Assembly (NCBI GenBank): GCA_947095535.1
Contig: OX352773.1
Span: 265,166,515-265,230,514 of the forward strand
Source of the DNA: Poecilobothrus nobilitatus
Lineage: Eukaryota; Arthropoda; Insecta; Diptera; Dolichopodidae
Direction: 5' to 3'
DNA: 64,000 bases
Below, piece after piece: positions 50,784 to 61,335 of the stretch. The position numbers and the translations under genes were made by a program. Below the pieces are notes generated by a model. It saw only the letters and a list, made by a program, of their open reading frames with translations, was not told the origin of the DNA and made no database searches. Each line of letters begins with the position of its first letter. The stretch's first letter is position 1.

Positions 50784-51582
50784 GGATTCAATCATGAAAT
50801 TCTTGTGAGTTCAGACTATTTTCTTCTCTGAAAAGTCTGTCAAAAAAAGTCGTGCAATCATGAAAGTCTTATGAATTGAAAAGAAAAGACTTTGCTTTGT
50901 ATGGAAAATTCTTGGTGTCAAAAACATAAACTACATTATCTTATTGAAAATAAAGACATTTTATGTATGAAATTTTGTGGATTGAAAATAATAAAAAATA
51001 AAATTGGGAAAACTAGTTTTATTTGGAGTTTCATTTTGGATGAAGAGATTGAAGAAATGGAAAGGGAAGTAAATACCATTTTGTACCGTGAAAGAAGATG
51101 CCTAAGAGACATTTCGAATTTTTTGATACAGATAAAAACAAATTGGGCTTTGAAAAAAAATTATAGTATAAACATAATAAATGTTTGTATTTTCATATCT
51201 ATGACTATGCAATAGCGAACGTTGGTAGAAGCCCCCGTATTTTGGCAATTAGAAGTCGGACCGACATGATTTAAAAAAGGTACTCACCGATTTTGTAGTA
51301 GAATTTAAATTAGGAAACAGAAATGAAAAAGTTTGACTTTTAAGAGATCGATCCGACTTCTGATTCCTAAGATATTGATGTTTATTGTTCAAAGTCCACA
51401 GGTAAAATGCGTGACTTACAAAGTTTGAAATTATGAAAAAAGTCAAACAAATAAACATTCATGATAACGAAAAATAATGACTTTTTTCTTAGAAACCGAT
51501 GAGACTTTCATGATTGACAATTAATGACTTTTTTCTAAAAAAGAAAAAAGCCTTAGCTCACAAGACTTTCATGATTAACCCC
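50784..51582. mobile_element. PIF/Harbinger-like element remnant with TTA duplication
   Basis: Flanked by TTA (50781-50783 and 51583-51585), the usual Harbinger target. The left end GGATTCAATCATGAAATTCTTG and the complemented right end GGGGTTAATCATGAAAGTCTTG form the inverted repeat; each arm contains a second AATCATGAAAGTCTTATGA-like unit. A + strand open stretch (50892-51215) includes EEIEEMEREVNTILYRERRC followed by LRDISN, reminiscent of the RRRRLRD(A/S)SNP region near the N-terminus of Harbinger transposases. That protein match is weak. Confidence 0.55.
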
Positions 51583-51963
51583 TTATTGAAAGCCTGATTT
51601 TGTAATCAACTCACAAAAACAATACCTCCTAATAATTCTTTTCACAACAAAGCACTTAAAATATTGTGGACAAATTATTGAAACTTTTATTTTGTAATCA
51701 ACTATAAAATTTTATATATTTATTATTTTCTTATTCTCTCAGAATTAATATTTTTCTTGAATTGGTAATATAGACCAAATAGACCTTATAATTAATCAGG
51801 TTTTATTACTCACTCGAATTGGAAATAACGTCTATTAGGCCTTATTTCATTAGATGCTATCACATATACCTCATTAAAAACCATGTAATTTTAAATAACA
51901 TTTGATGTATTATGAAAAAATCTTTTCAGTTAAACAAAGGGGAAGCTAGAAATTAATAGTTTT

Positions 51964-53285
51964 TAGCACATTTCCAAAAAAATTTTGAAAAAATGTGCTT
52001 ATTAGTTTCACTCTGTCCGTCCGTCCGTCCGTCTGTTTACAAAACTTCTACACCGTTAAAGATAGAGAAAAAAAATGTTAACCATGGGTAGGTCTCATGA
52101 AGAAAATAATCTTGTGGAACAACTTTTTCATGTAGCCCCATCCATTACGGAGCTACAGCTCCCCAAACTTTGAAAAAGCCCTATTTTTAAATGCATATAT
52201 CTTATGTTATGCTTAAGATTTTTTCGATAGGTATTCGACAGGTATTTCTTTTATCTTTGTAAATTAATATCAAAATTATACAATTTTTTTAAATTTAGTA
52301 TTTACATTTACCGTTATGTGAAAACCAAAATTTGCATGATTTTTCTACTTTCATAACTCCGGCACGCTTTTAGATAGAGGCTTGAAATTTTGAGGCAAGA
52401 AAGAACTTTTAGAATACATAGTATAAGTTTGCTCAGAAAATTTTTTTTGGACTACCCCCTGTTTATGAGCTATTAGGGCTCAAAAATTGAAAATTTGCTA
52501 TTTTTAAACATCTAGAACTTAGGTACCTGTACACATTTTACTTCGGAAAGATATAAAAATTAAAGCTACAGTAATATATTTTAACGTGTGTTAAAGGTTT
52601 ATTTTAGTTATATAGGATTCCAGAGTTACAGCTCTTCAAAATTGCGAAAAAGCCCCATTTTCAAATATATATATCTCAGGCTCTGCGTAATAGTTTTGCA
52701 ATCTAAAAGAAGACCGCCAGAAGACCGGAAATTTTATTATCTACATAAAGCAATATTAAAATTATGCAATATTTTGTAATTTACTATTTAAATTTACCGT
52801 TATGTGAAAACCATATTTTGCATGAAATTTCTTTTTTCATAACTCCGGCATGCCTTTAGATAGGAACCTGAAATTTTGAGACAAGAAAGAATTAGTATAG
52901 GTTTTCTTAGAAATTTTTTTGCATCGCCCCCTGTTTAAGAGGTATTAAGGCTGAAAAATTGAAAATTTGCTATTTTTAAACACCTTTAACTTAGACACCT
53001 GTACAAATTTTTCCTCGGCAAGACATAAAAATTAAAGCTTCAATAATATATTTTTACGTGTGCTAACGGTTTTTCTTAGTTATATAGGGTTTCAGACTTA
53101 TAGCCCCTCAAAATTCCAAAAAAGTCCTATTTTCACAAATATTTTCTTATTACAAAAAATTTCTTAAATTTTATTTTTTAAATTTTCAAATTTTTGTGCA
53201 AGTCACAATTCTAAACAGTTTTTATTGTGTTTTGGAAATGTGCACTTTTAAAAACCGTTGGTTTACATTCTACCTTGTTTTTTTT
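51964..53285 (+). repeat. Interspersed repeat family B, longest copy, with internal duplication
   Basis: Begins with a hairpin GCACATTT...AAATGTGC, then TTTCACTCTGTCCGTCCGTC. A block of about 486 bp is tandemly duplicated: ACCGTTATGTGAAAACCA occurs near 52310 and 52796, and CATAACTCCGGCA(C/T)GC occurs in both. It ends with the same tail as the 12270 copy. The repeated GAAATTTTGA and GGAGCTACAG blocks give it the look of a non-autonomous DNA element; class unknown. Confidence 0.65.
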
Positions 53286-53693
53286 TTATTTAGCAAGGGT
53301 GAAACAATTCGATGTCTGTTTTCTAGTTTCGATTTCATCACTTTTATTCAATTCGTTCACAAACGTCAAATTAGTGTTTTTCAACAAATTAAATTCAACC
53401 AACATTTTTAAAAGCACCCTATTTCAAAACTTATTTTAACTTATTATATGTATTAACATATTAAATTAATAAATTGCAATAATCAATCTAAATTTACGAA
53501 AGAAAATTCTTTTTAAACAAAATTACATACTTGTTAAGTTTTAATAAGTTTTTTAATTGCATTTTTTATTTTTTTTGTGTATAATAAATCATTTCTTTAA
53601 CAGAAAATATATTTTCAATTTAATTTAAATAAAATCAAATTTAATTTTAGTTTAATATTTACCACTTCTCTAACCACATTAATTCTATTCAAA

Positions 53694-54412
53694 ATGAAAA
53701 TTCAAATTTGCTTTATGATTTTATTAATTTGGTCTATTCAAAGTATTATAACTTTTGAATATCAACCAATTGTTAATTTAATAATAATGATAATAAAACA
53801 AAATCCAGATATACGAAATATTATGTATTTAATACCAAATGATTTTAATCAAACTGAAAAATTAAATAAAATTATGAAACATGTTACTGATAATGATATA
53901 ATATCAGAACAAATTATTATATTTTATAAATTAAATTTAATAAAAAAAAAAAAAAATAATAAATCTAAAGAATTTTTTTTGAAAAATTATTTTTTAACTA
54001 TACAAAATAAAAATATAATAGTGATGACTTTTTATGAAATAAATAATCAAAATCTTATTTTAAATAATATATTAATAAATTTCCCAAAAAATTATTATAT
54101 TAAATTAATATTAATGCCATTTATAAATAAATCACAATATAAAAATAATAAATTTAATTTAATTAATCAGAAATTAATACCATTTTGTTTTCAAAATAAA
54201 TTATATAATTTTATTATTATATTTGATGATTTTATTAAAACAAAAAACTTTTATACTATGATACCATTTCCAAATCGTATAACAGAAATTAATAAATTTA
54301 ATAATAGTTTAAATGAAATTTTATTTCCAGATCGTACAAAAAATTTATACGGTTTAAAATTGAATACAATTTTAATACCGCAATTACCTTTTGTTTATCA
54401 ATATACTGACAA
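53694..54412 (+). CDS. IR exon 1: signal peptide and amino-terminal region
   Basis: Start ATG 53694 follows a Met-less upstream stretch and gives a hydrophobic leader. 239 codons plus two bases. Without splicing the frame ends at TAG 54414-54416, which overlaps the donor GTAGGT; the unspliced product would stop at 240 residues without any channel. The region has the weakly conserved, Asn/Lys-rich character of divergent IR N-termini. Confidence 0.82.
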
Positions 54413-57400
54413 GTAGGTATATATATAATAAAAAAAACTTAATAAACCCTTTCACTGCCAATATCATGTATATGTTACATAATGTTATATAATCTAACAT
54501 GTGCATAATTGTATACCGTACTTCCATGATTGATACGTTATATATTTAACACCATTAAAGCTCGTTATTTTTAATATTAATAAGAAAATGAATGAATTTT
54601 ATTCGTATAGTTTAATGGGGAAAATTATATTTGATATACAATAAACGAAAAATGATTAACTTGTTATTTTTTAAGATCAGCCAAAGCAACCATTAAAATT
54701 TTCTATTTTTATTTATATAAATAAAATAAATAAATAAAATTTTCTATTGAAATTAAAATAAATTTTTTTTTTTTTTTTTTTTATTTAACTTTTATTTAAA
54801 AATTTACATTCTAATTTAACCTAAAAAAAAGTTACTACAAAAACGGGTTTATTTTCAAAATATTAATTAACATATAAAAATACAATATTTTTTTTTGTTA
54901 AATTTTTTTCATATGTTTTAAAATTTTTTTTGCATTTTCTTATATCTATTTTTGAGGATTAATTTATAATTGTTTTAACATTGAAAACTAGAAAAACAAT
55001 GTTTCTTATTTATTTTTTTTTTATAATAAAATTCCTACCCTAATTTAACCTAACTACCCTAGCTTATACCTAATATTGGTTCAAAACCTTATTTATGACC
55101 TATCTAACCACCAATAGTTTTTTCTAAGACGTGTATCTCTAAATGGCATGTTTGTATCAAATTTTAATCTATCTCCGTTTATATTACCCGGATTATATTC
55201 AATTTTTTTACATGTAGCCCGTTTACTATAATGATATAGTAGAGGGACATGATTTTCTGTTAGTATAAAACCATTTTTGCAAGAAAGATAAAATGCTCAG
55301 GAGCAATGAATCCCGTGTTTAATTTAATAATAAATTATTGTAAAGTGTGGTTGTTAAAAATAAATTATGAAAAGTGTCAAACAATTTTATTTAGAAATAC
55401 ATATAGTCACTTAAACCAAAATATTAAAGATAATTGGAAAAACTTTGAAATTAAAGATCATAATAATACAGTATTATTAAACAGTGATACGGTTAAATAT
55501 CTAGGTGTTTACTTACAACGAAACCTTAAGTACATAGAGCACGTAAAAAAAGCAATACAGAAAGGTAACAAAGCATTCCATGCTTGCAAAAAACTCTTTT
55601 ACAATAAAATAATAAGTAACAGAATAAAAGTTATAGCTTATCAGTCATTAATAAGACCAACCATGACATATGGTGTGCCTGTTTGGTACAATATAAGCGC
55701 AAGCTTGATGGAAAAATTCAGAAAGTTTGAAAGAAAGTGTATAAGAGTATGCATTAACAAAAAACAGAAAACCCGAATCTGAGTATAAATATTTCTATTC
55801 CAATAAGTATTTGTACAAAGAAGCAAACATAAATAGAATGGACAGTTTTATGATAAAACTAATTTGAAATCATTATGAGAGAGCATTAAACACTCCTGAA
55901 AATGGTTTAATATCACATATATTCTACCACAATGAGGAGTACATTAGAATTAAAATAAATTAATCAATTAAAAATTAATTGCATACTTTAAGGTGTCCAT
56001 TTATTTTGTGATAATTAGTGATTTATATTAGTGAATTTACATTCACTTCACTTAAGTTTATTGTAAAAATTCATGTTATTATCAATTAATTAAATGTTAG
56101 AAATAATAAAACAACAGGTAATAACTTAAAATATTCTTATAAATCACTTAAAAATTTCTACTTTATTCGATATTCGTTACAGGGTTTGCACTCCAAATTC
56201 ACCCTTTTGCAAATCAAATTCAACTTTTTGTAAATCAAATTAAACCTTTTACAAATCAAATACATCTGATAATAAAAAATGTTACGATAACTTAATTTTT
56301 TAGTTTAGCAGTTGATTTATTTCTTCGATATGTCAATTGTTATTCCCAAGTTAATAATATTTCAAAACATCAAAAGTAAACACCCACAAATTTAACATAA
56401 AATAAGTATTTCAAATTTAATATGTATTTTATTGGTATGTAGAAAAGACAAAGAAGCATAAAGACAAAACCATTTTTTTACAATTAAAAATTAAATTATT
56501 TTAACATTATGGAAAACTGAATATTTAAAATAAATAATTATTAAATATTTAATTTATAGAGGTTCTCCTGCAGCAGCTGACGGCAAAAGGTTTAATTTGA
56601 TTTACAAAAAGTTGAATTTGATTTGCAAAAGGGTGAATTTGGAGTGCAAACCCTGTATTAAAAATTAAAATTGGTCATTAATATGCTGCGTATTTTTTTA
56701 CTTTGAAAGACGAACTCTTTTTCTCCATCTTAAAAATTTTTAATGTTACAGACAAATTTATTAGTTTAATATAACCCCTTCTAACTAATTATGTAGGACC
56801 AAAATTAGGAATACGAATAAAACCAACCAAAACAAAATATATTATATACAAATTTTGTCTGTAAATTATTTTTTAAGTACACTATGTACATTGCACAATA
56901 CAATACAATTAAGGTATACTAAAAAACATTGTTGGTCTTGTCAACTCTCAAATACTCCTACAAATTCTTTCTTGTGTTCAAAATATAATATACTAACTCG
57001 TGTCTTGGTTTAATCATTTTAAGATTTTGTATTATTTAGTTTTATAAGTTTTAAGGATATGTAGGGCAGTTAACCAAACGTTTTGTAGAGCATTTAACCA
57101 AGGCGTGATCTGATTTCAACAAAAAACAAAAAGAGATCCTATACAAATTGCTTAAAACTATTTTGGATGAGTTTCGTGATTTCGTGATTCAAAAACAATA
57201 TGAAATCTACAAATTGATTCAAAAATACACACAGAACGTCGAACGAACGGACTTGCAACAAAGTTTAATCGACAAATTTTCCAATTTTTATGCAATTCAT
57301 ACAATTAAGTCTATACAAAATATCTATCATGGTTATTTCGAGATTTTACAAAAGAAAGAGCAATTTTATTACATACCCATAGATATAATACTAATAGATG

Positions 57401-59591
57401 GGAAGGATATATTTCGTTCACTCAGCTGTTCACATTTATGAAACTAATGTAAAGGAGTAGTTTCTCATAACCAGTTCCATTTAAAAGATTTTAAGTTGTT
57501 ACATTACTTAATAATTTATTGTATTTTGTTTTTAAAATTAAAATTTAATTTAATTTATCGGTTATTCAAAATTTTAACAACTTGCAAAGCAACAAAATAA
57601 GTGATAAAATTATTAAAAAAAATTTGAAATTAATCTATTTCATCTTTTAAGAAACTATTTCTAAAGAAACTAAAACAATAAATAAGCACAGTTCACTCAA
57701 CTGTCACTCAAAATTGAGTGAAAATATTTGTAAAAGTCGTAAAACTCTAAGAACTATCAGAGATCAAACTTTAAACCTTAGCAAATCACATTATTCATAG
57801 GTTGTTTTGCATAAGAGTCCAAATATTTCTAGGGGTGACTCACAGTTTTAATTAATTTAAGCCTTTTTCTCGGTTTTCTTTAGTAAAAGGTATATACAGG
57901 GTGTTTCCAAATCGATTGTCTTTCTTGAAATGGGTGATCGGGCATGTTGAGACGAACAAGGAATTGTATTGAAGGAGGGGTCTATTTTGGATCTTTTTCA
58001 AGATATGAGGGGTTAAAGATGTTTTAGCGACTTTTCATAAAAAAACCTATAACTTTTGAACGGCTTGTTATAGAGAGATAAAAAAAACGCATTTTGTAGA
58101 GTAAGTTGTCAGCTTTCATTTTTGTGTACTAATGATTTCCATATCAGTTACAAAGTTATAAAAGTTCAAAATGATGTTAATTAAACTATATTTCATCTTT
58201 TAAGAAACTATTTCTTAAGAAACTAAAATAATAAATAAGCACGATTCACTCAGCTGTTACTCAAAATTGAGTGAAAATATTTTTTTTCATTGCATATCTA
58301 ATGTATATACCCAAAACTACCATACGTACATGATATAATAAAAAGCAGTGAAAGGGTTAAAAATCTTTGATAACAGAAATAATAATTTTATTGTTTTAAT
58401 TTTAGAAAAGGAAATTTACATTTTGGAGGGACATTTTATAGAACTATTCAACTTTTTGCCAAATCAATGAATAGCAGTTTATCAATATTAAAAAGAATGA
58501 GTATTACAAATGCTAAAAAAATTATTTGTCATACAAATAAAATTGATATTTTAACAACAAATTTAAAATGTTCTAAAAAAATAAAAAAATATATTATAGA
58601 AGGTTATCCACTTTCATTTTCTAAAACATGTTTAGTATTTTTACCACAATCAAATTTAAAAATGAAAAATTTATATTTTACATTATCATTTCATTATAAA
58701 ACATGGATACTTATTTTTTTATCAATAATATATTGTGGTACTATTAAAATTATATTACAAAAAATATTTTATAATAAAAATGATTGGATTAAATCATATT
58801 TTAATACATTAGAAACAATAATATTTCAATCATTTTATGATAATTATAATATAATATATAATAAATGGAAAATGAGATTTTTTAATTTTAATTTAATTAT
58901 ATTTGGTTTTATATTAACAAATATATATTTAGCATTTTTAACAACATATTTAATTGAACCAATATATAAAAGTTCACCAAAAACATTTGATGATATTGAA
59001 AAAAATAATTTAAAAATATTGGCAAGATATAGAACATATAATAATATAATAAATTCTTTTAATATTAGTGAAAAACAACGTAAAAAATTATTATATAATA
59101 TTAATGAAAAAAATAATAATAATTTTGAAAATTTATTTAAATATAATGATGAAAATTTTGGTTATGCAATATCTGATGATTTTTATAATTTTATAACATC
59201 AGTTGATAAATTTCATGGTATGAAAAAAAGATTTCATAAAACAAATTTATGTTATTCATTTACATTTAAAAATATTCAAGCCTATACATTATTAATAAAT
59301 AATGAAAATTTTATACGTTTTACAATAAAAATAAAAGATAATGGTTTATTTAATTATTGGGAAAGTAAAGAAATAATTGATACATTAAAAAAATTAAAAT
59401 TTTTAAGTGATAGTTTACTTTATAATAATAATAATTTTAAAGTATTAACATTAGATAATTTTAAATATGTATGGATAATAGCAATAACTGGTGGTATAAT
59501 AAGTACATTTATTTTTATATTAGAATTTATAATATTTTATAAAACAAAAATTAAAAAATTTCTTTTACGTCTTTATTTTTTAATTTATTAA
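53694..59591 (+). CDS. Divergent ionotropic receptor (IR), two exons
   Basis: Join(53694-54412, 58406-59591), 1,905 nt, 634 residues. Donor ACAA|GTAGGT and acceptor TTTTAATTTTAG join a split Lys codon. The N-terminus MKIQICFMILLIWSIQS looks like a signal peptide. Residues around the junction, LKLNTILIPQLPFVYQY...GGTFYRTIQLFAKSMNSS, have the S1 ligand-binding-lobe pattern of divergent insect IRs. A first membrane segment lies near residues 339-357 (TWILIFLSIIYCG). A pore-proximal and M3-like segment lies near 400-423 (FGFILTNIYLAFLTTYLIEP), matching the receptor gating region. A last membrane segment lies near 595-620. The Lys/Asn-rich sequence lacks an obvious glutamate-binding Arg/Asp set, as usual in this family. 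IRs are chemosensory cation channels; ligand and tissue cannot be inferred. Length fits the family. Confidence 0.82.
55093..55295 (-). pseudogene. Minus-strand coding-like remnant of unknown family
   Basis: On the minus strand, 55295 to the stop at 55095-55093 reads without interruption: FYLSCKNGFILTENHVPL, KRATCKKIEYNPGNINGDRL and FRDTRLRKNYWWLDRS. Composition is far from background, with Cys, Trp, Pro and Gly. It could be the last exon of a transposase or a captured gene, cut where the LINE fragment begins at about 55300. A possible acceptor AG is at 55297-55296. Placed inside the TTAA-type element, it may be that element's own C-terminus; this is a guess. Confidence 0.35.
55306..55950 (+). 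pseudogene. Non-LTR retrotransposon reverse-transcriptase fragment (C-terminal part)
   Basis: An open frame to 55782 encodes VKYLGVYLQRNLKYIEHV, then LIRPTMTYGVPVWYNIS and FRKFERKCIRVC: the YLGV motif, the RP-x-x-TYG-x-x-(V/L)W motif and the thumb region of jockey/Loa-type LINE polymerases. It is shifted near 55770. The other frame continues SEYKYFYSNKYLYKEANINR to about 55860 and after a stop to about 55965, so at least one frameshift and one stop disable it. The YADD catalytic region is missing. Confidence 0.7.
56180..56655. mobile_element. MITE with perfect 71-bp terminal inverted repeats and TA flanks (Tc1/mariner-Tigger-like)
   Basis: 56180-56250 and 56585-56655 are exact inverted complements over 71 bp, beginning CAGGGTTTGCACTCC. 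TA occurs immediately outside both ends (56178-56179, 56656-56657). The TIR itself contains about three units of AAATCAAATT(C/A)AAC-type sequence spaced about 22 bp apart. The 334-bp centre has no coding capacity. Confidence 0.85.
57148..57441 (+). other. Unassigned open reading frame in the IR intron
   Basis: About 97 codons with non-background composition: LDEFRDFVIQKQYEIYKLIQ, ERTDLQQSLIDKFSNF and PIDIILIDGKDIFRSL. It is mostly helical and charged, with no motif that I recognise. It starts at TTG rather than ATG and is probably a fragment of a transposon or captured exon. Confidence 0.3.
57631..57729. repeat. Direct repeat, left copy (about 98 bp)
   Basis: TTTCATCTTTTAAGAAACTA followed by ...AATAAATAAGCAC and ACTCAAAATTGAGTGAAAAT; the same order recurs at 58181-58280. 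The copies differ at several positions. Confidence 0.75.
58181..58280. repeat. Direct repeat, right copy (about 98 bp)
   Basis: Second copy of the 57631 block, about 550 bp downstream. A sequence starting ACAGGGTGTTTCCAAATCG (57896 on), typical of some DNA-transposon termini, lies between them without a matching opposite end. Confidence 0.75.
58406..59591 (+). CDS. IR exon 2: ligand-binding lobes, ion channel and C-terminal membrane segment
   Basis: Begins after the acceptor at 58405 with KKGNLHFGGTFYRTIQLFAK, in frame with the Met at 58467, and ends at TAA 59589-59591. It carries all channel membrane segments and the S2 lobe. AATAAA hexamers follow at 59636 and 59650. Confidence 0.84.
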
Positions 59592-59635
59592 TTATAAAAA
59601 AAGAAAAACGTTATTCAGTAACTAATTAAAATAAT

Positions 59636-59655
59636 AATAAAAAAAATTAAATAAA
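59636..59655 (+). terminator. Candidate polyadenylation signals of the IR gene
   Basis: AATAAA at 59636-59641 and 59650-59655, 45-60 bases after the stop codon. Exact hexamers, but in A/T-rich DNA. Confidence 0.4.
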
Positions 59656-60057
59656 ATTTTAAGACACCAATTAAAAAAAAAGGTTTTAATATATATGTAT
59701 GTTTCACACAAAAAATAAAAAATTATGATGATAAAATAAGAAAGCTGATGATAATTATACATCGGATCGGTGACGTATTGTCGAAAAATAACATTACGAA
59801 AAACCATAATTTCGTTTTTTATTTAACTTTTAGTTTTGTAAATTTTAAATGCGCTGCGATATTGATTGATTAGTTATTGATGATTTGGAAATTGAAATAC
59901 CTTGTAATCGTGCCCACGTACCCACACCCATAATATACATTTATTTCATATATAATTACATTTATAAATAATATAATTATAAATGTAATTTTGTACTATT
60001 GTCTTTGCATAAGTATATCAAATCTGACTCATAAGTATATCAAATCTGACTCATTTA

Positions 60058-60200
60058 TCTGACTCATGGCGCAGTGATTAAGTCGCAAACCTTTCAATCG
60101 AAGGGTTTAGGGTTCAAACCCCGGTCAGGTCATAAATAAAAAATATGTAGTACTTTTATATCGTAATAATGTATATCGTATAATTAATATTAGTAATAAT
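60058..60200 (+). mobile_element. SINE head and partial body running into (AAT)n
   Basis: TGGCGCAGTGATTAAGTCGC (A-box region) and GGTTCAAACCC (B box) are well kept; the following TATAATTAATATTAGTAATA matches the body of the copies at 30156 and 63452. The element then dissolves into an AAT microsatellite. Just upstream, a 22-bp unit AAGTATATCAAATCTGACTC is duplicated. Confidence 0.7.
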
Positions 60201-60770
60201 AACAATAATTATAATAATAATAATAATAGCAATAATAATAATAGCTACTATAGTGGAGCCATCTTTGTTTACATCATGCAAGTAAGGTGTTATATACTGC
60301 TGCATGTTGTAATTCACGGATGGCGCTGACTCTGTAGCAAAATAATAACAATAATAGCAATAATAATAATAATAATAGTAATAATAATGATAATAATAGT
60401 AATAATAATTATAGTAATAAAACAATAATTATAATAATAATAATAATAGTAATAATAATAAAACAACAATAATAATAATAATAATAATAATAATAGTAAA
60501 ATAATAGCTGCTACAGTAGAGCCATCTTTGGTTATACCATGCAAGTAAGGTGTAATATACTGCTGCACGTTGTAATCCACTGATGGCGCTAACTCTGTGG
60601 TAAAATAATAATAATAATAATAGTAATAATAATACCAATAATAACAGCCGCTACAGTGACAGTGGGGGTTGCCTTCAATAATTATCTCATGTAGTAATAT
60701 ATATACTACTACTACATGTTGTAACTTTTGTGACGGCTTTAGTCACTGTTAGCAAAATAATAATAATAGG
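60180..60770. repeat. (AAT)n microsatellite interleaved with three related units
   Basis: Long AAT/ATT runs separated by related blocks at about 60240-60345, 60505-60605 and 60645-60755. Each has GAGCCATCTTTG, CATGCAAGTAAGGTGT, ATACTGCTGCA(T/C)GTTGTAA and GATGGCGCT(G/A)ACTCTGT, the third being diverged. Open frames across the region on the minus strand are translations of the microsatellite. Confidence 0.75.
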
Positions 60771-61011
60771 CGGATTCATTGTTTCCTTACAGTCCCACTC
60801 CCAATTCAATGTTTTCGTATCCATTTTCCTATCCTTTCCTATCCCTACTCCCTAGCCAATATACTGCGTTCGCAGGTAAGGGTTTCATCCCACTTTATTG
60901 GCTAAAGGGGGAGGTGGGTTTAGTCAGTAAGAATCTGCCACTACCAAAGGGAAAATTCTTGGTGTCTTTGGAAAATTCCCACCTCCCTTAGGAAAAAAAA
61001 AAAAAAAAAAA
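60770..61011 (+). repeat. Interspersed repeat family C, 3' end with poly(A)
   Basis: GTTTCCTTACAGTCCCACTC, TATCCTTTCCTATCCCTACTC and TTGGCTAAAGGGGGAGGTGGG lead to a run of about 20 A at 60992-61011. An A tail suggests a LINE- or SINE-derived 3' end. The short open stretch 60779-60991 is incidental. Confidence 0.55.
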
Positions 61012-61254
61012 TGCTTACTAGAGGACCTGTAGCCCTGTGCTCTTTACCCTGTATGTATACCTAATTTCAAAGAAACACTTTATAAATTTACAACATATAA
61101 TATGAATACACTTTATAAATATTTAAATTTAACGGTTTTAGAAAAAAATTCAAAATAAAAACAATCAAACCAAAGCAATTTATAAAGTAAAATTGAAGAG
61201 CTAGATTTCACATTATTTTTTTACATTCATATTTCAACAACAATGTATTTAACA

Positions 61255-61335
61255 ACAATGTATTGGGAGGCTGCCGCCACCAAACCCCCGCTAAACAAAT
61301 TATTGAAACCCTAATTTTAAAACCAACTATAGTTA
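61255..61335 (+). repeat. Interspersed repeat family D, second copy
   Basis: Matches 9145-9235 in order, including the GCTGCCGCC core and ACAAATTATTGA. Confidence 0.5.

Larger units (their letters stand above)
46769..53693. other. Intergenic region between smash and the IR gene
   Basis: Starts with the smash 3' untranslated region and very A-rich DNA to about 47950. Then come a short copy of the array repeat (48438-49218), a PIF/Harbinger-like element (50784-51582) and a long copy of a second repeat family (51964-53285). No promoter element could be singled out ahead of the IR gene. Confidence 0.6.
54447..58356. mobile_element. Composite insertion with piggyBac-like ends
   Basis: The left terminus CCCTTTCACTGCCAATATCA (54447 on) is mirrored at the right end by GCAGTGAAAGGG (58345-58356), with ATCATGTA close inside both. 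TTAA follows the right end (58357-58360); the left side has TAAA, possibly a decayed TTAA. CCC after TTAA is a piggyBac hallmark. The 3.9-kb interior contains a LINE fragment, a MITE, unknown open stretches and a direct duplication, so it is a nest of elements. Confidence 0.55.
54413..58405 (+). other. IR intron, almost entirely inserted DNA
   Basis: GTAGGT donor at 54413 and AG at 58404-58405. Only 34 bases before and 49 after the inserted element remain, so the pre-insertion intron would be about 80 bp, an ordinary insect length. Confidence 0.75.

Noticed and set aside
54413..54416. True stop of a 240-residue protein at 54416
   Set aside because: The stop overlaps a GTAGGT donor, and the 58406 exon continues the IR domain in the right phase.
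60062..60135. tRNA gene
   Set aside because: The acceptor arm can pair, but the anticodon arm is an 8-9 bp hairpin with a tetraloop and the following bases match the SINE body.
60156..60638. Three overlapping minus-strand open frames rich in Tyr, Ile and Leu
   Set aside because: Translations of an AAT microsatellite.
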